Below, one piece after another: positions 39,621-53,125 of a stretch of 64,000 bases of DNA. Each line of letters starts with the position of its first letter. The first letter of the stretch is position 1. The position numbers and the translations under genes are program-made. The notes beneath the pieces were generated by a model. That model saw only the letters and a list, made by a program, of their open reading frames with translations, had not been told where the DNA came from and searched no databases. This stretch comes from Skeletonema tropicum. Lineage: Eukaryota; Bacillariophyta; Thalassiosirophyceae; Thalassiosirales; Thalassiosiraceae. The DNA lies in NCBI GenBank assembly GCA_037178625.1, contig CM074148.1, forward strand, positions 930,001 through 994,000, written 5' to 3'.

Positions 39621-41039
39621 TTAACTTTTTGACCTTCCAAAAACATTCAAACTCTGCTCAGGCATTGCCTCACTGGGAGGTTGGGCGTACAGCTTTTTGT
39701 ATACATCAGGGTCGTCGTAGATTGTAGTATTATGTCGCATCCAGATTGCTTTTCCTGGAGTCCGGCGCCTTGTTGTTAACCAACGATTCATCGTCCATCT
39801 AGATAGGGATGGGTGCAATATTTTTTTCGACTTTGACTTGATTCATTTCCGCTGCCAAGCTATGCTGGAACATGCTCATCAGGGACATGGAGATGGAGAT
39901 GGAGCCACCACGCTTCTTGTTGTCGTCATTCTCTTCAACTTCTTCCACTCCCTGCTCCTTATTTTTGGAGCTGAGCAGAATCTGCTTGATCTTGAGCAAG
40001 TCCATCGTGCCATTCAGACGACGCTGAATGTGACCTGAATCATCTGTACTTTTCTCGCAATCCTCGATGTGCCACTCTTTTTCTTCTCTCTTCACTTAGC
40101 ATATTCCTCTTGAATAGTATCATTGGCATCAGCTCCATCCTCATTCAAATCACCAGCAATTTCTTCTTGAGCGGCAGATGGCCAACCCATGAAACCAGAT
40201 TCAGAGACGAGTGAATCACTCACGTTGAAGGATGAACCAAGACCAAGACTGCCAGCGGAACTGTTGCCTAACATTCGTTGTGATCCGTGTCGTGAGGAGC
40301 GCCGTCTTGATTGGCGGTGGAAACTTCGTCTTCGAGATGGTCGTCGGCTGCTGCTGATCTCTTGGGACGTTTGCGATGTCGTCTTATTCTTTTCCTCATC
40401 TTCGTCTCTTCTACCTTCAACAGCAGGATCGTTCAGAAAAGAGCCATTTGCGCCAGCTACCCTCTCCCTTCCACAACCACCAACTTCTGTCTCCTGCGTT
40501 GAAGGCTGATTCATTAACCCATCATAAGAATCCACGTAATCATCCAAATCTCCTTCCGATCGAATTGATCCGTCGAGGTTACCTACAGACTCTCTTCCCG
40601 CTTCATCAGAGTTATCAAACACAAAATCTTCTTTCCACTGGTCCAAGAACTCATCCAAGGAAGCATAGCTTCGAATACAAATAGTCTCATCTAGCGCACA
40701 ACCACGTAGACTCTCGTCTAGAACTGCCAAACGTTGGCTAGCGCCAAAATACATCATGTTCGCACTGTCTCCAAACCCCATCATAGAGCCTTTTGAAGTG
40801 ACGGAATCATTGAAATTGAAGGATGATTGAAGACTGGTAGCGGAACTTCTGGCCGACCATCTGAGTGAGGAACGTTTTATAGATGCACGGCGGCTAGCTC
40901 TGCGAGATGGACGTCGATTGCTGCTCCCTTCTTCTACTTTGATTAGCTCAGCAGCCGCGGTTATCGGATTACTGAGTTTGCTATCAGGCTCAACGCCTTC
41001 AGAGCAGCCTGTGGTGGCAATAGAAGTAGACATAATCAT
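39621..41039 (-). CDS. Ser/Arg-rich protein of unknown function, broken frame or unresolved introns
   Basis: ATG 41039 opens 315 codons to a stop at 40092, rich in RRPSRRASRRASIKRSS and SRRPSRRRSFHRQSRRRSS (two similar basic blocks, residues about 42-57 and 235-255, each followed by a Ser-rich FNFNDSVTS / FNVSDSLVS motif, i.e. an internal duplication). The next frame continues REEKEWHIEDCEKSTDDSGH, RRLNGTMDLLKIKQIL to 39799, and a third carries RRRTPGKAIWMRHNTTIYDD and PDVYKKLY to 39621. Each step is a small register change, which means frameshifts or short introns not resolved by eye. The last part is duplicated at 41711-41900. The RRxS sites could be kinase targets; localisation unknown. 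Confidence 0.5.
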
Positions 41040-41454
41040 TTAGACCGATGAAAAGCACAATTTCCTACTTTGCACCATTACTTACCGTTACCGATAGCGT
41101 TCAGGCGGAAGGGATCTTCCTGGTCGTTCGTCATCGTCGTTGGTAGAAGTACTCGATGTAGGTGTGATTGTCTGATGAATTATGCGGAAGGCAGCAAATG
41201 AATGCTTTTGTCCGTCGATAATATGATGTTGTTGGCAAGAATTGGTCTTATTTTGTGATTCGTGACGTGCGTGCTGAGCGAGGGAACAGACTGTCAAGTA
41301 AATGTGTAATTTTACGATTAGAATGACACTTTACTATGACTCAGTCTACAGAGGAACTAATAATTGATACTCCCAGATTACGCGAAAGCATTAGAAAAGT
41401 CATCCAGCCCTACTTATCAACGCAACGCACATACAATCCCACCCATGCCAAAAC
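41040..41454. other. Intergenic region upstream of the Ser/Arg-rich gene
   Basis: Presumed promoter and leader of the minus-strand gene at 41039. No gene is supported here. Confidence 0.4.
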
Positions 41455-41670
41455 TCAAGCCGGCAGGACTAGCTGGTAGCTGCCATTCAAGCACTCTATC
41501 TATGAGAGCAACAATGGCCCGATAACAGCGTCATCACTTAACGATGACCAAATTTAATATTAATTGTACAGTACAGGTGGCAGATCTACTTCACATTCAC
41601 AAAGAAGTAGCTCTCAGTCGACTCAAGAGTCTTCTCAGCCATTCACAGATGCTTTTCTTGTTCAAAATAC
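41455..41670 (+). repeat. Duplicated BspA upstream flank, copy b
   Basis: Matches 25950-26225 in order, including ATGAGAGCAACAATGGCCCG and GACTCAAGAGTCTTCTCAGC. No BspA-like coding follows; instead a copy of the last exon of the Ser/Arg-rich gene does. Confidence 0.8.
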
Positions 41671-41710
41671 CAGTTATACGTAGTTTAGTTTACCGTAGCA
41701 CAGAAATAAC

Positions 41711-41905
41711 CTAAAGCCCCACACACTTCTTATTTGGCCTTCCAAAAATATTCAAACTCTGCCGAGGCATTGGCATTGTCTCAGAGGGTGAGCATACGAT
41801 ACAGCTTTTTGTATACATCAGGATCAAGGTTGTCGTAGATAGTGCTATCGTGTCGCATCCAGATTGCATCTTCTCGAGTCCTAGTCCTGCGTCTGGTCGG
41901 TCCAT
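41711..41905 (-). pseudogene. Partial duplicate of the last exon of the Ser/Arg-rich gene
   Basis: Minus-strand codons RRTRTREDAIWMRHDSTIYD and DPDVYKKLYRM match IWMRHNTTIYDD.DPDVYKKLY at 39.7 kb; the nucleotide block CTTCCAAAAAYATTCAAACT is shared at the ends. Frame breaks (stop after KKLYRMLTL) make it non-functional. Confidence 0.75.
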
Positions 41906-42214
41906 TGTCACCATCATACATGCTGGCTGTATTGTAGCTATTGACAAAGGTTCGCTATTCGAATTCTTAGAGTTTGCTGCGACGAATGACGGGTCTGCGT
42001 CTGCTGTTGCTGTGCCTACTTTTCATATTCATAGAGCACTTTTTATTGTCGAGAAAATATATTGATATTGTTCACACACATTTCATCCTTACTTCGTTAT
42101 TCTGAATCTGAACAAGAATCATGCAAATATAATATACCTACAACAAACAACCCAACTCAATCGAAGTTTCCCCTTACTTCACGCTGCATTCTTCTTTGAT
42201 TCATACCATATTCC

Positions 42215-42835
42215 TTACTCGTATTCAAACTCACGGCCACTCAGCCCATGGTAACAAGTTCCTTCCACTTGCGGATTGGATAAGCCGTCTGTACCATTCG
42301 TGGTCCCAAGCGCAACCATACCACGATCTGAGTGTCGATAAAAGTGACAATGAGCCACAATATCTGTAGACAACTTGTAGATGTGTTGACGGAAAACCAC
42401 TTTTCCGTATTCAGGTGCCTCAGCTTCTGTCTCATCGCCATCACCTTCAATAGGAACAATTAGATTGTCGTGATAATCTCCAACTCGGAAGTAGTCCGTC
42501 ATGACTGAGAATTTGGGAAGCTGCGTGATTTGGAACCCAAACACATGTGGGTGAAGAGGGTGGATCTGTGGTGCGTAATAATCAATCTCAACAATATCGC
42601 CAATGTTGAAATAGAAATCTTGTCCAGTAGGAGGCGGGCCATAACATTCGCCAAATTCGTTAGTAATCTTGTCATCACAGACTGGACTACCCTTTGGTGG
42701 CCTGAGTCGTCCGGGAAATGCAGTTTCATTGACCTCAGCCTCTGACTGATACGCACCTCGATCCAATGGAGAGCATGAATGCTCACTTCTTTTGGAGTCA
42801 AAATACATCAACATGGATTCAGTTATGGAACACAA
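42215..42835 (-). pseudogene. Multicopper oxidase, orphan C-terminal cupredoxin domain
   Basis: 206 codons from ATG 42835. The copper ligand patterns of a multicopper oxidase third domain are present: HPLHPHVFGF and DIVAHCHFYRHSDRGMVALG (HCH...H...GM, the T1/T3 site). The family is normally about 500-600 aa with three cupredoxin domains; the first two and their HxH motifs are missing, and upstream sequence (above 42840) is unrelated. The canonical HPxHLHGH reads HPLHPHVF here, as in some family members. No signal peptide. I infer a truncated gene or captured domain; unlikely to be active as an oxidase since two of the four T2/T3 motifs are absent. Confidence 0.75.
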
Positions 42836-43102
42836 CTAGTTCACCGGGGATGGAATCTCAATAGATAGCTTGAGGCGGGCCCCTCGATCAGGGACTGCCT
42901 GAAGCCCAGTCTAAACAGAGATTCTGAGCGTTGCATTCGATGCGCGGGTTTTACCCACTTCGACTTACGCACTCTCTTAACCATCTACTTCTTCACCACC
43001 CCCGCTACCATTACATTGCACGGGGGGGCCAGGTTGTTGGTGCGGTTTTTTGTTCTATTCATTTTCATCCGTGGGGGTTGTATTTTATTTGATTTTACCG
43101 GT

Positions 43103-44190
43103 GGGGGAAGGACGGATGCCTAGAGAGAGGGGCACCGTCTGTGGAAGTTCTCCATCAAGCTGGAGTGTTGGTCATTGGCGGATCGTTTTCCAGCCAAGCT
43201 GAATATTATGTACAGGTACAGCTTGTCACGGACTATCCTTTGTGGAAGATATGCTGAGATATCTTTTACTGATGGGGGGATGGGATGATGGATGTTGTAT
43301 CGATGGGAGACCGAGGCTCTGTCTTCCCTACTCGGACCATCAGTGCCACATGTGCTGCCTACGCAGGCCACCCATCCAACACGTTTTATCAGATGCCAAA
43401 GAGTTCTTCAGCAGTTGCCCTACCAATCTGTCCTCCACGGAAGCAACAACCCGGTCACATAGTGAGAGGGTTGCCTACGCCTGCTTACCTATCTTCGGGG
43501 GAAGATGCTGCTGACGAACATGTGCACGCTGCATAGTTACTTGCTGCTTCTTTAATTCAAGTCTCTTCTACCATGTGCTCCCTTACTTACACAAGATGAG
43601 AGGTTCGTGTTTCCGGGGTTCCACTGCTGCCCAACAGCTAGTAGCGGGCCTTCCTCTTGTGTATAGGGAGTGACTGTGAAGCAGGAATTGATTATTGCGA
43701 TGGATCTCCAATGACACCATGCGGTTTGGAACTGCATGGCTTATCTGTACGGAGATCAAAATACCGGTGGGGAAGGAGGACGGATGCTTAGAGGAGAGGG
43801 CATCGTCTGTGGAAGTTCTCCGTCGAGCTGGAGTGTTAGTCTTGGGCGGGTGGTTCTCCAGCAAAGCTGAATATTATGTACAGCTTGTATCGGACCATCT
43901 TTTGTTGAAGATATGCTGAGATATTTTTACTGATGGGGGGGACGGAGATGATGGATGTTGTATCGATGTGCGATCGTCTTGCTCAATTAATCAGTCTTCT
44001 ACCATGTGCTCTCGTACTTACAAAAGATGAGAGGTCCGTGTCTCCGGGGTCCCACTACCGCCCAAAAGCTAGTAGAGGGCCTCCATCTCTTGTGTATGGA
44101 GAGACTGTGAAGCGGGAACTGATTGTTGCGATGGATCTCCAATGACACCATGCGGTTCGGAACTGCATGGCTTATTTGTACGGAGATAGC
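43103..44190 (+). repeat. Tandem duplication of an RNase H-like retroelement fragment
   Basis: Two diverged units, about 43103-43760 and 43763-44190, share GGACGGATGC, CGTCTGTGGAAGTTCTCC, AGCTGAATATTATGTACAG, GAAGATATGCTGAGATAT, GATGTTGTATCGATG and GCGATGGATCTCCAATGACA in the same order. Fragments such as SNDTMRFGTAWLICTE and SSKAEYYVQLVSDH recall the RNase H/tail region of retroelements (low certainty). Stops occur in all frames. Confidence 0.65.
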
Positions 44191-44199
44191 ACTGCCTCA

Positions 44200-44570
44200 A
44201 CGATCAGCAGGAGTAAGGTATGAATTTACGATAGTTAAGGTTAGATGTTAGTTGGGATGCCGAGGGGGAGTCACCTGCGGTGTTTGGGTGACGCAACAAG
44301 ATCCTCTCTGATCAAAGATCACGAACTACTGCTTTTCGGAAGTTATCGACAACAGTGCTGGCTGGGGCACAGCTTCAACGATCAACAGGATTAATGCATG
44401 GGTGTATGATAGTTGAGGATGAATGTTGGTTGGGGTGCCGGAGGGGGAGCACGAGCACCTGCGGTGTTTGTGTGACGCAATAAGATCCTCTGCAGTAGTT
44501 GATCCGACAGCTTATTTTGGGATGTTCATAAACTACTGTTATTCGGAAGATATTGACTCCCGTGATGGTG
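44200..44570 (+). repeat. Tandem duplication, about 190-bp unit x2
   Basis: Blocks GGTTAGATGTTAGTTGGGAT / GGATGAATGTTGGTTGGGGT, CACCTGCGGTGTTTG, TGACGCAA.AAGATCCTCT and AACTACTG.T.TTCGGAAG recur in order at about 44200-44370 and 44372-44570. Confidence 0.75.
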
Positions 44571-47371
44571 GAGTTGCCATCGTAAGCAACTACTGAAGTG
44601 GAGACTGACGATCACTCTCATGGGGATGTCCAGCCTTGGCGGAAGTTGCTGCACAATGAAGAAGTTGTGGACGACTGATTGAATGCTAGGTAGAGGTACT
44701 AAGTCTCGTGTCAGTTGTGATGCAGGCGGGTACCCACTCTAGTACATATTCTGCTTCATCTCTAGTGACTTCCATGCGGTTTGGAATTGCATGGCATTCG
44801 CCATTAGGAGATAGCAGTGTTGCAAACATTCACCACGGCGTTGGGCATCTCCACATCTACCTGCGTCATAACGCTCATCTGCGATAGGATCAGCGACGCA
44901 TTGGAAATGTAGTGTTATAGTGGCGATTGTACAACTGTTCAGTGTTTGTGGGCTGAGGGTAATGACCCCTAGTTATACGCCCAGTGCCCTCGAGAGGTAT
45001 GCATGATTTCGACATCTGTCCTTCTTCAATAAGGCTAGGTTGGAACAGGCGTCGGATCGGGAGCCGGAGGGGATGGCCACCTATAGATGGTTGTCTCCAA
45101 CCAATTAGGGAAGATGATTTACATCTATCATTAAGGGGATTGGATTATCTTGTCCGTTACCAGTTTGGCACTGGACAGTTGCCACGTAAAGGAGATGCAG
45201 AGTTTTGGTGAGCAAGTCACTAACTTTCACGAAGACATTGGGAACGGTGGTACAAGGCTAAACGTCGTTCACCCATGTGTAATGGTAATGACGTTTTGTG
45301 GAAGAGCGTTATGCGGCTCTTGAGCAAGCTACGAGACTCTTGGGACTTGGTCCCGGATTATGGTATTCTAAAGTGAACGCCTCGAATGCTGATGGATTGA
45401 ACCTCTGGGGCAAAAGACTTCCATCGCTTATTTGCTTCTGATGTGGACGAGGGTTATGTTGTACATGCTGCGACGCGATGAGGAAGCGTGCTGCCGAATT
45501 CGTGCAACTTGTTGTTGTTTTCACCAGTGCGTACTGGATGAGGCTCCCTTGGCCTCCTTCACCTTTATCTGAACGAGCTCTGAATATAATCGCGGTATTG
45601 ACACCTTACAGGATATGTTATCACTGGGAGGTAAAAGTCAACTCTGCCAAATTGATTGAGGGGCGAGCGCAATTTAGCTGTGAGGGACAGATACATAGCA
45701 GTACTAGAATGTGGGATCGGTCAGGCGGGTCAATGAGGAAGGATAGATGGAAGGTTCCTTGTTTGCGAAGATGAACAGAGGATTAGGAGGAGGCTGCCAT
45801 GATGGAAATGGAACTGAGGTACCTGGAGCCGCGAACAACCAGGTGCTTGGTGTACCATGGTTGATAATTATGAATGGTCACAGCTTATGTAGCTCTGTGA
45901 TTACGAGACGACGGATGTATAGAGCAAGGTGGCTGATACCAGCATCGACCTTGTCAATTTTTGGTAAAGAAGGAAAATTGCAAGAATCACAACTCTTGAT
46001 TACTAACAATGCTTCTTATTGCTGATCAATTTTCTTGCAGGTGAAGGGCTAGATACGGTTAGCCGAGCATAGGGCCTGTTTGAAGGGCCAAGCATTCTGT
46101 GTACGAGTTTCATCGCGCTGCATTATGGAATCACACCCCCCCCCTCAAAGAGGTTAAGGGTAAGGTTGGCCGCAGGCACAGATTTTCTCCTTCACCAAGA
46201 ACCAAGAAATTAGTGTGCACAATAAGTGGCGTTTACATGAATGGTCTGTTTGAGACCAAGGTATTCTTGCGGCATTCCCAGAATCTGTAAGGTCCGGAGG
46301 GGTATTGATTCGAAGCTTTCAAGTTCCGAAATTTTATTGGTTGTTAAGCCAGAGTGAAGGTTAAAACTGATGCTGTACGCATCGGGTTGAGCAGTGAAAC
46401 ACCGGGACGCCCGAGGCGCCCACCGTAGTTCCTGGAATCACCATCTTCGTGGGGACTAGGGTAAGGCCTAGCCCTTGTGATTTTCCGCGCTACCCTGCCC
46501 GGATCAACTATTATTATGCAAGCCACAGTTTACAGACCTCACTTACTTGCAAGCGATGAAAGGAATGAGAAAAGCGGGTCGCTTTCCCCAATCGATCTTA
46601 GAGATAAAAATGATATAAATGAGAGTTTATGTTTGACGTTGAAGGTTCTCAAGCATGAGGGTCGCCATGATAGTAACGATCTGAATCGGGACCAGCAAAG
46701 AGCCAACAAAGCAAGACGAATTGAGACAAAATATATTCGTCTATTTCAAGAAAAAGTGTAGAAGTTACACCGGGAAAGTACACAGAATACTGAATTCCGC
46801 CGTATTTTACACCGTAATTTTTGGTAAGTAGACATACTAATTCCTAAGGCCAACGTTTCAGATTCAGATTCAGAAAAAAACATAAGCCTGACCCGCCAAA
46901 ACCTTCAGAGGAACAAAACCATTTTTTCACACACACCCACCATGGTAACTTGGCCGTAGGGAGATCGATAGGCTGGCACATGTACTCTACTTTATGTCGG
47001 AAACGACGATAGGATCGTTTTCGGCTATATCTCACGATGTTAAATCTTGTTCATTTAGTTTGGGTTCCATCAGCCCTACGAGAAACAGTGATTCCATTGT
47101 AAGCTAGAGTTTGTTAGCCAAATTTGTCCAGTAATTACTATGGGCCGACAAAAATGCTTATCTTGGCGAGGAAATAAGATATTTATATGATTCTTTCATA
47201 CGCAAGACCCGCACGAACACACTCGAAAGGGCTGTATCATTGGTTCTGTCTATATCTTGTCCATAGGGGAAATAAAATTCGGGGCTAGTTAGTACGGCCG
47301 CCATGGTGGAGGTGTCTAAAAAAAGGTTTTGTTCCTCTGAGACGGGCGAAAGACAGGCTTATTGACCACCC

Positions 47372-47450
47372 TTATTGCAATCAACCCAGCATAGAGCCCA
47401 CTCCACCGCGAAGCGAATAAGAATGTGCTCCCCCCTCGGGGGGCTGGGGG
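47372..47450 (+). repeat. Dispersed repeat, copy a (partner 56803-56895)
   Basis: Shares TTGCAATCAACCC, AGCCCACT.CA.CGCGAAGC and AATGTGCT/AATGAGCT followed by C-run and G-run. No terminal inverted repeats were identified. Confidence 0.7.
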
Positions 47451-47888
47451 CGATAAAGTGGAAAGGTGACAAATAACATCCTCCGCTTTCTCAAGTTGCC
47501 ATCTCACACTTTCGAATAAGAAAGAAGTGGAAGAAGAAGATGGTGTGTAGGAAGAGAAGAGGACGAGCAGGAGAATTAGGTCAATCTGGAATCATATTCC
47601 AAGTTGTTAGCTCAAGAGAAGGCTTGAAATGTTGCTAAATAAGATTGTGTTCATCATGTTTTGGTCAGGGTGGAAGTACTTCATGGTGTGCTTTGACTTT
47701 AGATGACCGACTGAATTAAATACTATCCTTGGCAATTGCGATTCAATCCAACTTCCATACCTCCATCATTCTCTAGAGAGTCAATCATCTATCGCATTTC
47801 CTTTCAACCGCTCTAACCATTCCAATTCTTCCTTCCGAATTCTACCTCTACCTACCCCTACCCACCCCACCAAAATGACTCATATTTC

Positions 47889-49782
<1,894 letters not shown>

Positions 49783-51279
49783 ATTGGTTTTGTTGTTATT
49801 ATTGCGTCGTTGCTACTTCTTGGTAGAACGTGCTATGCCCTACTGTAGCGATGGATGTCGTAGGGAAGTCGATGGCTTGGCTTGGTGGCTGGAGGAGAGC
49901 AAAAGTTTGAGCGGTGGAGGAAAATCAGATGGGTGTCGGAGATTTGTATCTTTGATAAAATGCCCAAAAAGTGCGCTTGGTTTTGAATGTTGATGTAGGA
50001 ACTTCATACTTCCACAGACAAAAGGGGGCTAAATTCTACAAACTGCCCCCGGTCTGTCCATGTCAATTGTCCATTCCTAACTCCCCTGGGGGATGAGAAT
50101 TTTTGGCTAGCCTGAGATTTGAGGATTTATTTCCCCGCTGTATCAGCTAGTATTTAATATAGTAAATGAATGAGGGGGAATAAATATTTTAGGCCAGGCC
50201 AATATTTTGGGGTGGGCGGGGGATGAGCAAAGGGGTGGGGCGGGGTCGGTTGTCGTTGGGGGACGACTGTTTTGCTTGAGAAGAGCGAAGAGCAAGATGT
50301 GATGAGTTGCTACTCACTGTGTGCTTCAGCCGGATAGCTGGGCGGGCTGGACCTTATTGGCATTGCATTGCTACCATCAATACCGTAGTTTAATAGTGAA
50401 TTAATTTCTTCCATCAGAGATTCGTTGTCCCTTCAAACTTCTTTGATGACGAATGTGCAAGTATTGTTCGTTGCCCCTTTTACTTGAACTTACATTGTTC
50501 GAGGTCTTATACTTACATAGGCACTACGACGACGTTGACCACAATAGAGACTGGGCTGCAGCCACGTCTGATATATCGTCCGTGATCCGTGATGGCTTGA
50601 GTTTATTTTGGAAGAATTCGAAAGGGCGACGGTTTGGAAAATTCCCAGTCTTGCCATCGATGAGATTGAGTAGAATGCATGGCAACTGAATTTGAAGTTG
50701 ACTTTGAGTTTATTATTATGTCGGTCAAAGTCATTTGAACAGCAATAATGATATTGATACGATTGGAAGTAGTGGTGGTTTCAATGATGATGGTGATGAA
50801 AGACGAAAGACTGTTTTCATTTGTGTGACGAGCTCTGGCTTGGCACTGCCCCGACAAAACAGCTGGGATGATAAACAGGCCTCAGACCTTATTTTTTACC
50901 ATCTCTATGCAATGTTTAGTTGAAGTTCAAGGACACTAGCATGACATTATTGACGACATTGTTCCGATTCCGAGCGAGAATCAGCGATAATAATAACTCC
51001 GAGTCACTTTATCCTACTCTAGTGATTAGTACTTTGCAAATACTCTACAGAATGAGAAAGTACTGAAATATACATATAATTTTATAGAATTCATTATCGC
51101 ACGAGATATATCTTTTACTTTTGCGTATTACTTTTGTGACACTTCCATCTGTTTTGTCGAGGAACCCGACAGGTGTTTGGATAATATACAATTCATTACG
51201 ATTACATTACTGCTGACGACTTCAATTCACTTCAATCCAACATAAATTTATCACAGGATCAAATTCTACAGGGCACACT
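49783..51279. other. Intergenic region between divergent genes
   Basis: No gene supported. A hairpin at about 50017-50060 pairs AGACAAAAGGGGGC with GCCCCCGGTCTGT. This is the shared upstream region of the synthetase (minus) and the gene at 51280 (plus), though 1.5 kb is long. Confidence 0.45.
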
Positions 51280-51732
51280 ATGATGAAGGTCTCACGACAA
51301 CCACTCTCCGCTGTTTCCACCTCCTCTGCCAAGAGTAAGGACGACGACTACTGCCGACAAAACCCCCAAGATCTCGACAGCCCCACTGAAGAAATCCATC
51401 CCATCTTGAAAGTTCAAGACCCATTTCTCTACTACTCAAATGACAGAGTAAGGATGAGAGAACTCCGTCTTCAAGACGTGCAAGCCGAGTCGTTTGATCA
51501 CGGATCGTCCTCTAGCTCGCTGTCAGCCCAAAAGCAGTCGACGGCCACCTGCGCGAGAAAGACCAGGATCACGTTCGAGCTACACCCGCATCTGTTACTT
51601 GAAGACTTGATGGAAGACCTGATGGAAAACCTTTTTGATAACGACTCCTTCAACTTTGGTGTAAGAGATGACGAGCAGGACTCGGGAGCTAGCGATGTCA
51701 TGAATGATTTGAGAGAGATCATTTTGGGCTAA
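51280..51732 (+). CDS. Small hypothetical protein
   Basis: 150 aa from ATG 51280 (a second ATG follows at once). N-terminal half Ser/Lys-rich (SRQPLSAVSTSSAKSKDDDY), a compact motif VQDPFLYYSNDRVRMRELRL near residue 46-65, then a basic/acidic stretch and an acidic C-terminus (LLLEDLMEDLMENLFDNDSF). No known domain, signal or membrane segment. The even amino acid use and clean stop favour a real gene. Confidence 0.5.
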   Translation: MMKVSRQPLSAVSTSSAKSKDDDYCRQNPQDLDSPTEEIHPILKVQDPFLYYSNDRVRMRELRLQDVQAESFDHGSSSSSLSAQKQSTATCARKTRITFELHPHLLLEDLMEDLMENLFDNDSFNFGVRDDEQDSGASDVMNDLREIILG

Positions 51733-53044
51733 TGCTTATGAAGTGTAGGGGTAGGAAAAGCTGCCGTGCAATTCCGGGAACGATGGCCTCGGTAGGAAGT
51801 CTACCTCTCTCTCTAGGATTGGTAGATTTGATTTTGTACGATAAACGCTATAACGACTTAACTTCAGTGTTTAGAAGCATTGCATAATTTCACCTCTTGC
51901 ACGTACATACCATTTAGATTGTATCCACTCTGCAACGTCGCAACAATCATATCTCCACTCCTTCAATTGTAAAGCGGCAATTGTACGCAGCAGCTCAAGC
52001 TTCGTGAATAACTTTCTTTCTTATTCTCGGCATCTCGGCCTCCTCAGGCTAATTTCCTCTCCAATCTCTCTGTTCCACTTGTACTGCACGTACATTGTTT
52101 CTCCTCCACTGTGACCCATCGAACGCGAACGCATACACGCTTGATCATATGCGGCGCTCTTTCTCTCTCTGTGCATCACTACTCTATTCTTCTCTTCTTT
52201 GTCTACGAATGCTTGTAATTTGTAACAGCTCTTTCCGGTGCTGTTCTTCAGTCTGGTCCAACTACCGACTACTGACTACCGACTCTTTCTACAGAGTAGC
52301 TACAGATTTGCTTCCTCTTGCATTTTCACCAGTATTGCACATCGCTGCTGCTGTGAAGCCTTCCAGTCCGTGCGCCCATTGCTTTGTTGGTTCACGGGAA
52401 CCGTTCACCAAAAGGCATTCGCCAGACCGTGGCCAGACAATGCAACCAAGAAATGTAAACGAAACAAGATTGTTGCTCCAAGCGTTCGTGGCCTGTGTAA
52501 AGCGATTTTAGACCACACACTCCCTGATGTAATCAACGCATTGCTTCACAAATAAAACCGCAAACGCAAACGTGCTGTACTCTGGTGGAGAGTGCTGTGA
52601 CCAAACTCGTGGTATGACCACACTGCCGCGCAGCGAAGAATGCAACAGTGTGGTCATTTTACACTCGTTTTGTGTCACCACCGCTCTCTCCACATGTCAC
52701 CTCGCTTAGCAAAATTATCAATCTATCTCTATCCATAAGTACCCATCGTCCCTGTGTTACTACCTTTATTCCTGAGCGCTTCGTACGCAACAACATAACA
52801 GAGGAATGAGACATGAGCCGTTATCTCTTCTTGTAGATAGGCGCAAGCATAACTCTATACCATTATCATTTCGAAAATACATCTTGCTTACTCGAACCAC
52901 CTATCTTGGTCCACAAGAGAGGAGCGGATATTAAAGACAGAATTACTTGTTGCCCCCCCCCCCTCTTCAACTTCTTGTGCATGTTCGTACTCCACTGCTG
53001 CTTCTCTTCTCCTAAGAGCTATCAGACGAGATGACCCTCCCCTT
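51733..53044. other. Intergenic region with BspA relic
   Basis: A plus frame at 52095-52511 lacks recognisable features and is not supported. At 52600-52665 GTGGTATGACCACACTG and CAGTGTGGTCAT form an imperfect inverted repeat. The BspA-like 3' flank motif (CACAAGAGAGGAGCGGA) lies at about 52913. Confidence 0.45.
51945..51986 (-). pseudogene. BspA-like micro-fragment
   Basis: Minus-strand codons TIAALQLKEWRYD match the conserved TIAALQLEDWRND of the family; nothing on either side matches. Confidence 0.6.
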
Positions 53045-53125
53045 TCAACCGCCTAAGGACGGTGGCAATTCGACAAAAGTGAGGACACTATTATTCACAA
53101 TATCATTAGGTAAGGCGAGCTCGAG
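53045..53125 (-). pseudogene. BspA-like LRR gene 8, C-terminal piece
   Basis: Minus strand reads LELALPNDIVNNSVLTFVEL then PPSLGG and a stop, aligning with LELILPAEIAINNVLPILAL of gene 2 but lacking the usual acidic tail. It is separated from the rest of the gene by MULE2. Confidence 0.75.
53117..53125. repeat. MULE2 target-site duplication, left copy
   Basis: GAGCTCGAG, repeated at 55559-55567. The site is itself nearly palindromic. Confidence 0.82.

Larger units (their letters stand above)
42836..47888. other. Long gene-poor region with degenerate retroelement sequence
   Basis: No intact gene over 5 kb. The left half contains tandem duplications of an RNase H-like retroelement segment (see 43103-44190) and of a 200-bp unit (44200-44570). 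Between 44.6 and 46.8 kb short plus-strand frames (45478-45774, 46477-46761) look like decayed coding but have no recognisable motif. A repeat at 47372-47450 matches 56803-56895. The last 250 bp form the 3' flank of the adenylosuccinate synthetase gene. Confidence 0.5.

Noticed and set aside
52095..52511. 138-codon plus-strand ORF
   Set aside because: Composition is biased, there are no motifs and no upstream or downstream signals; not enough to call a gene.
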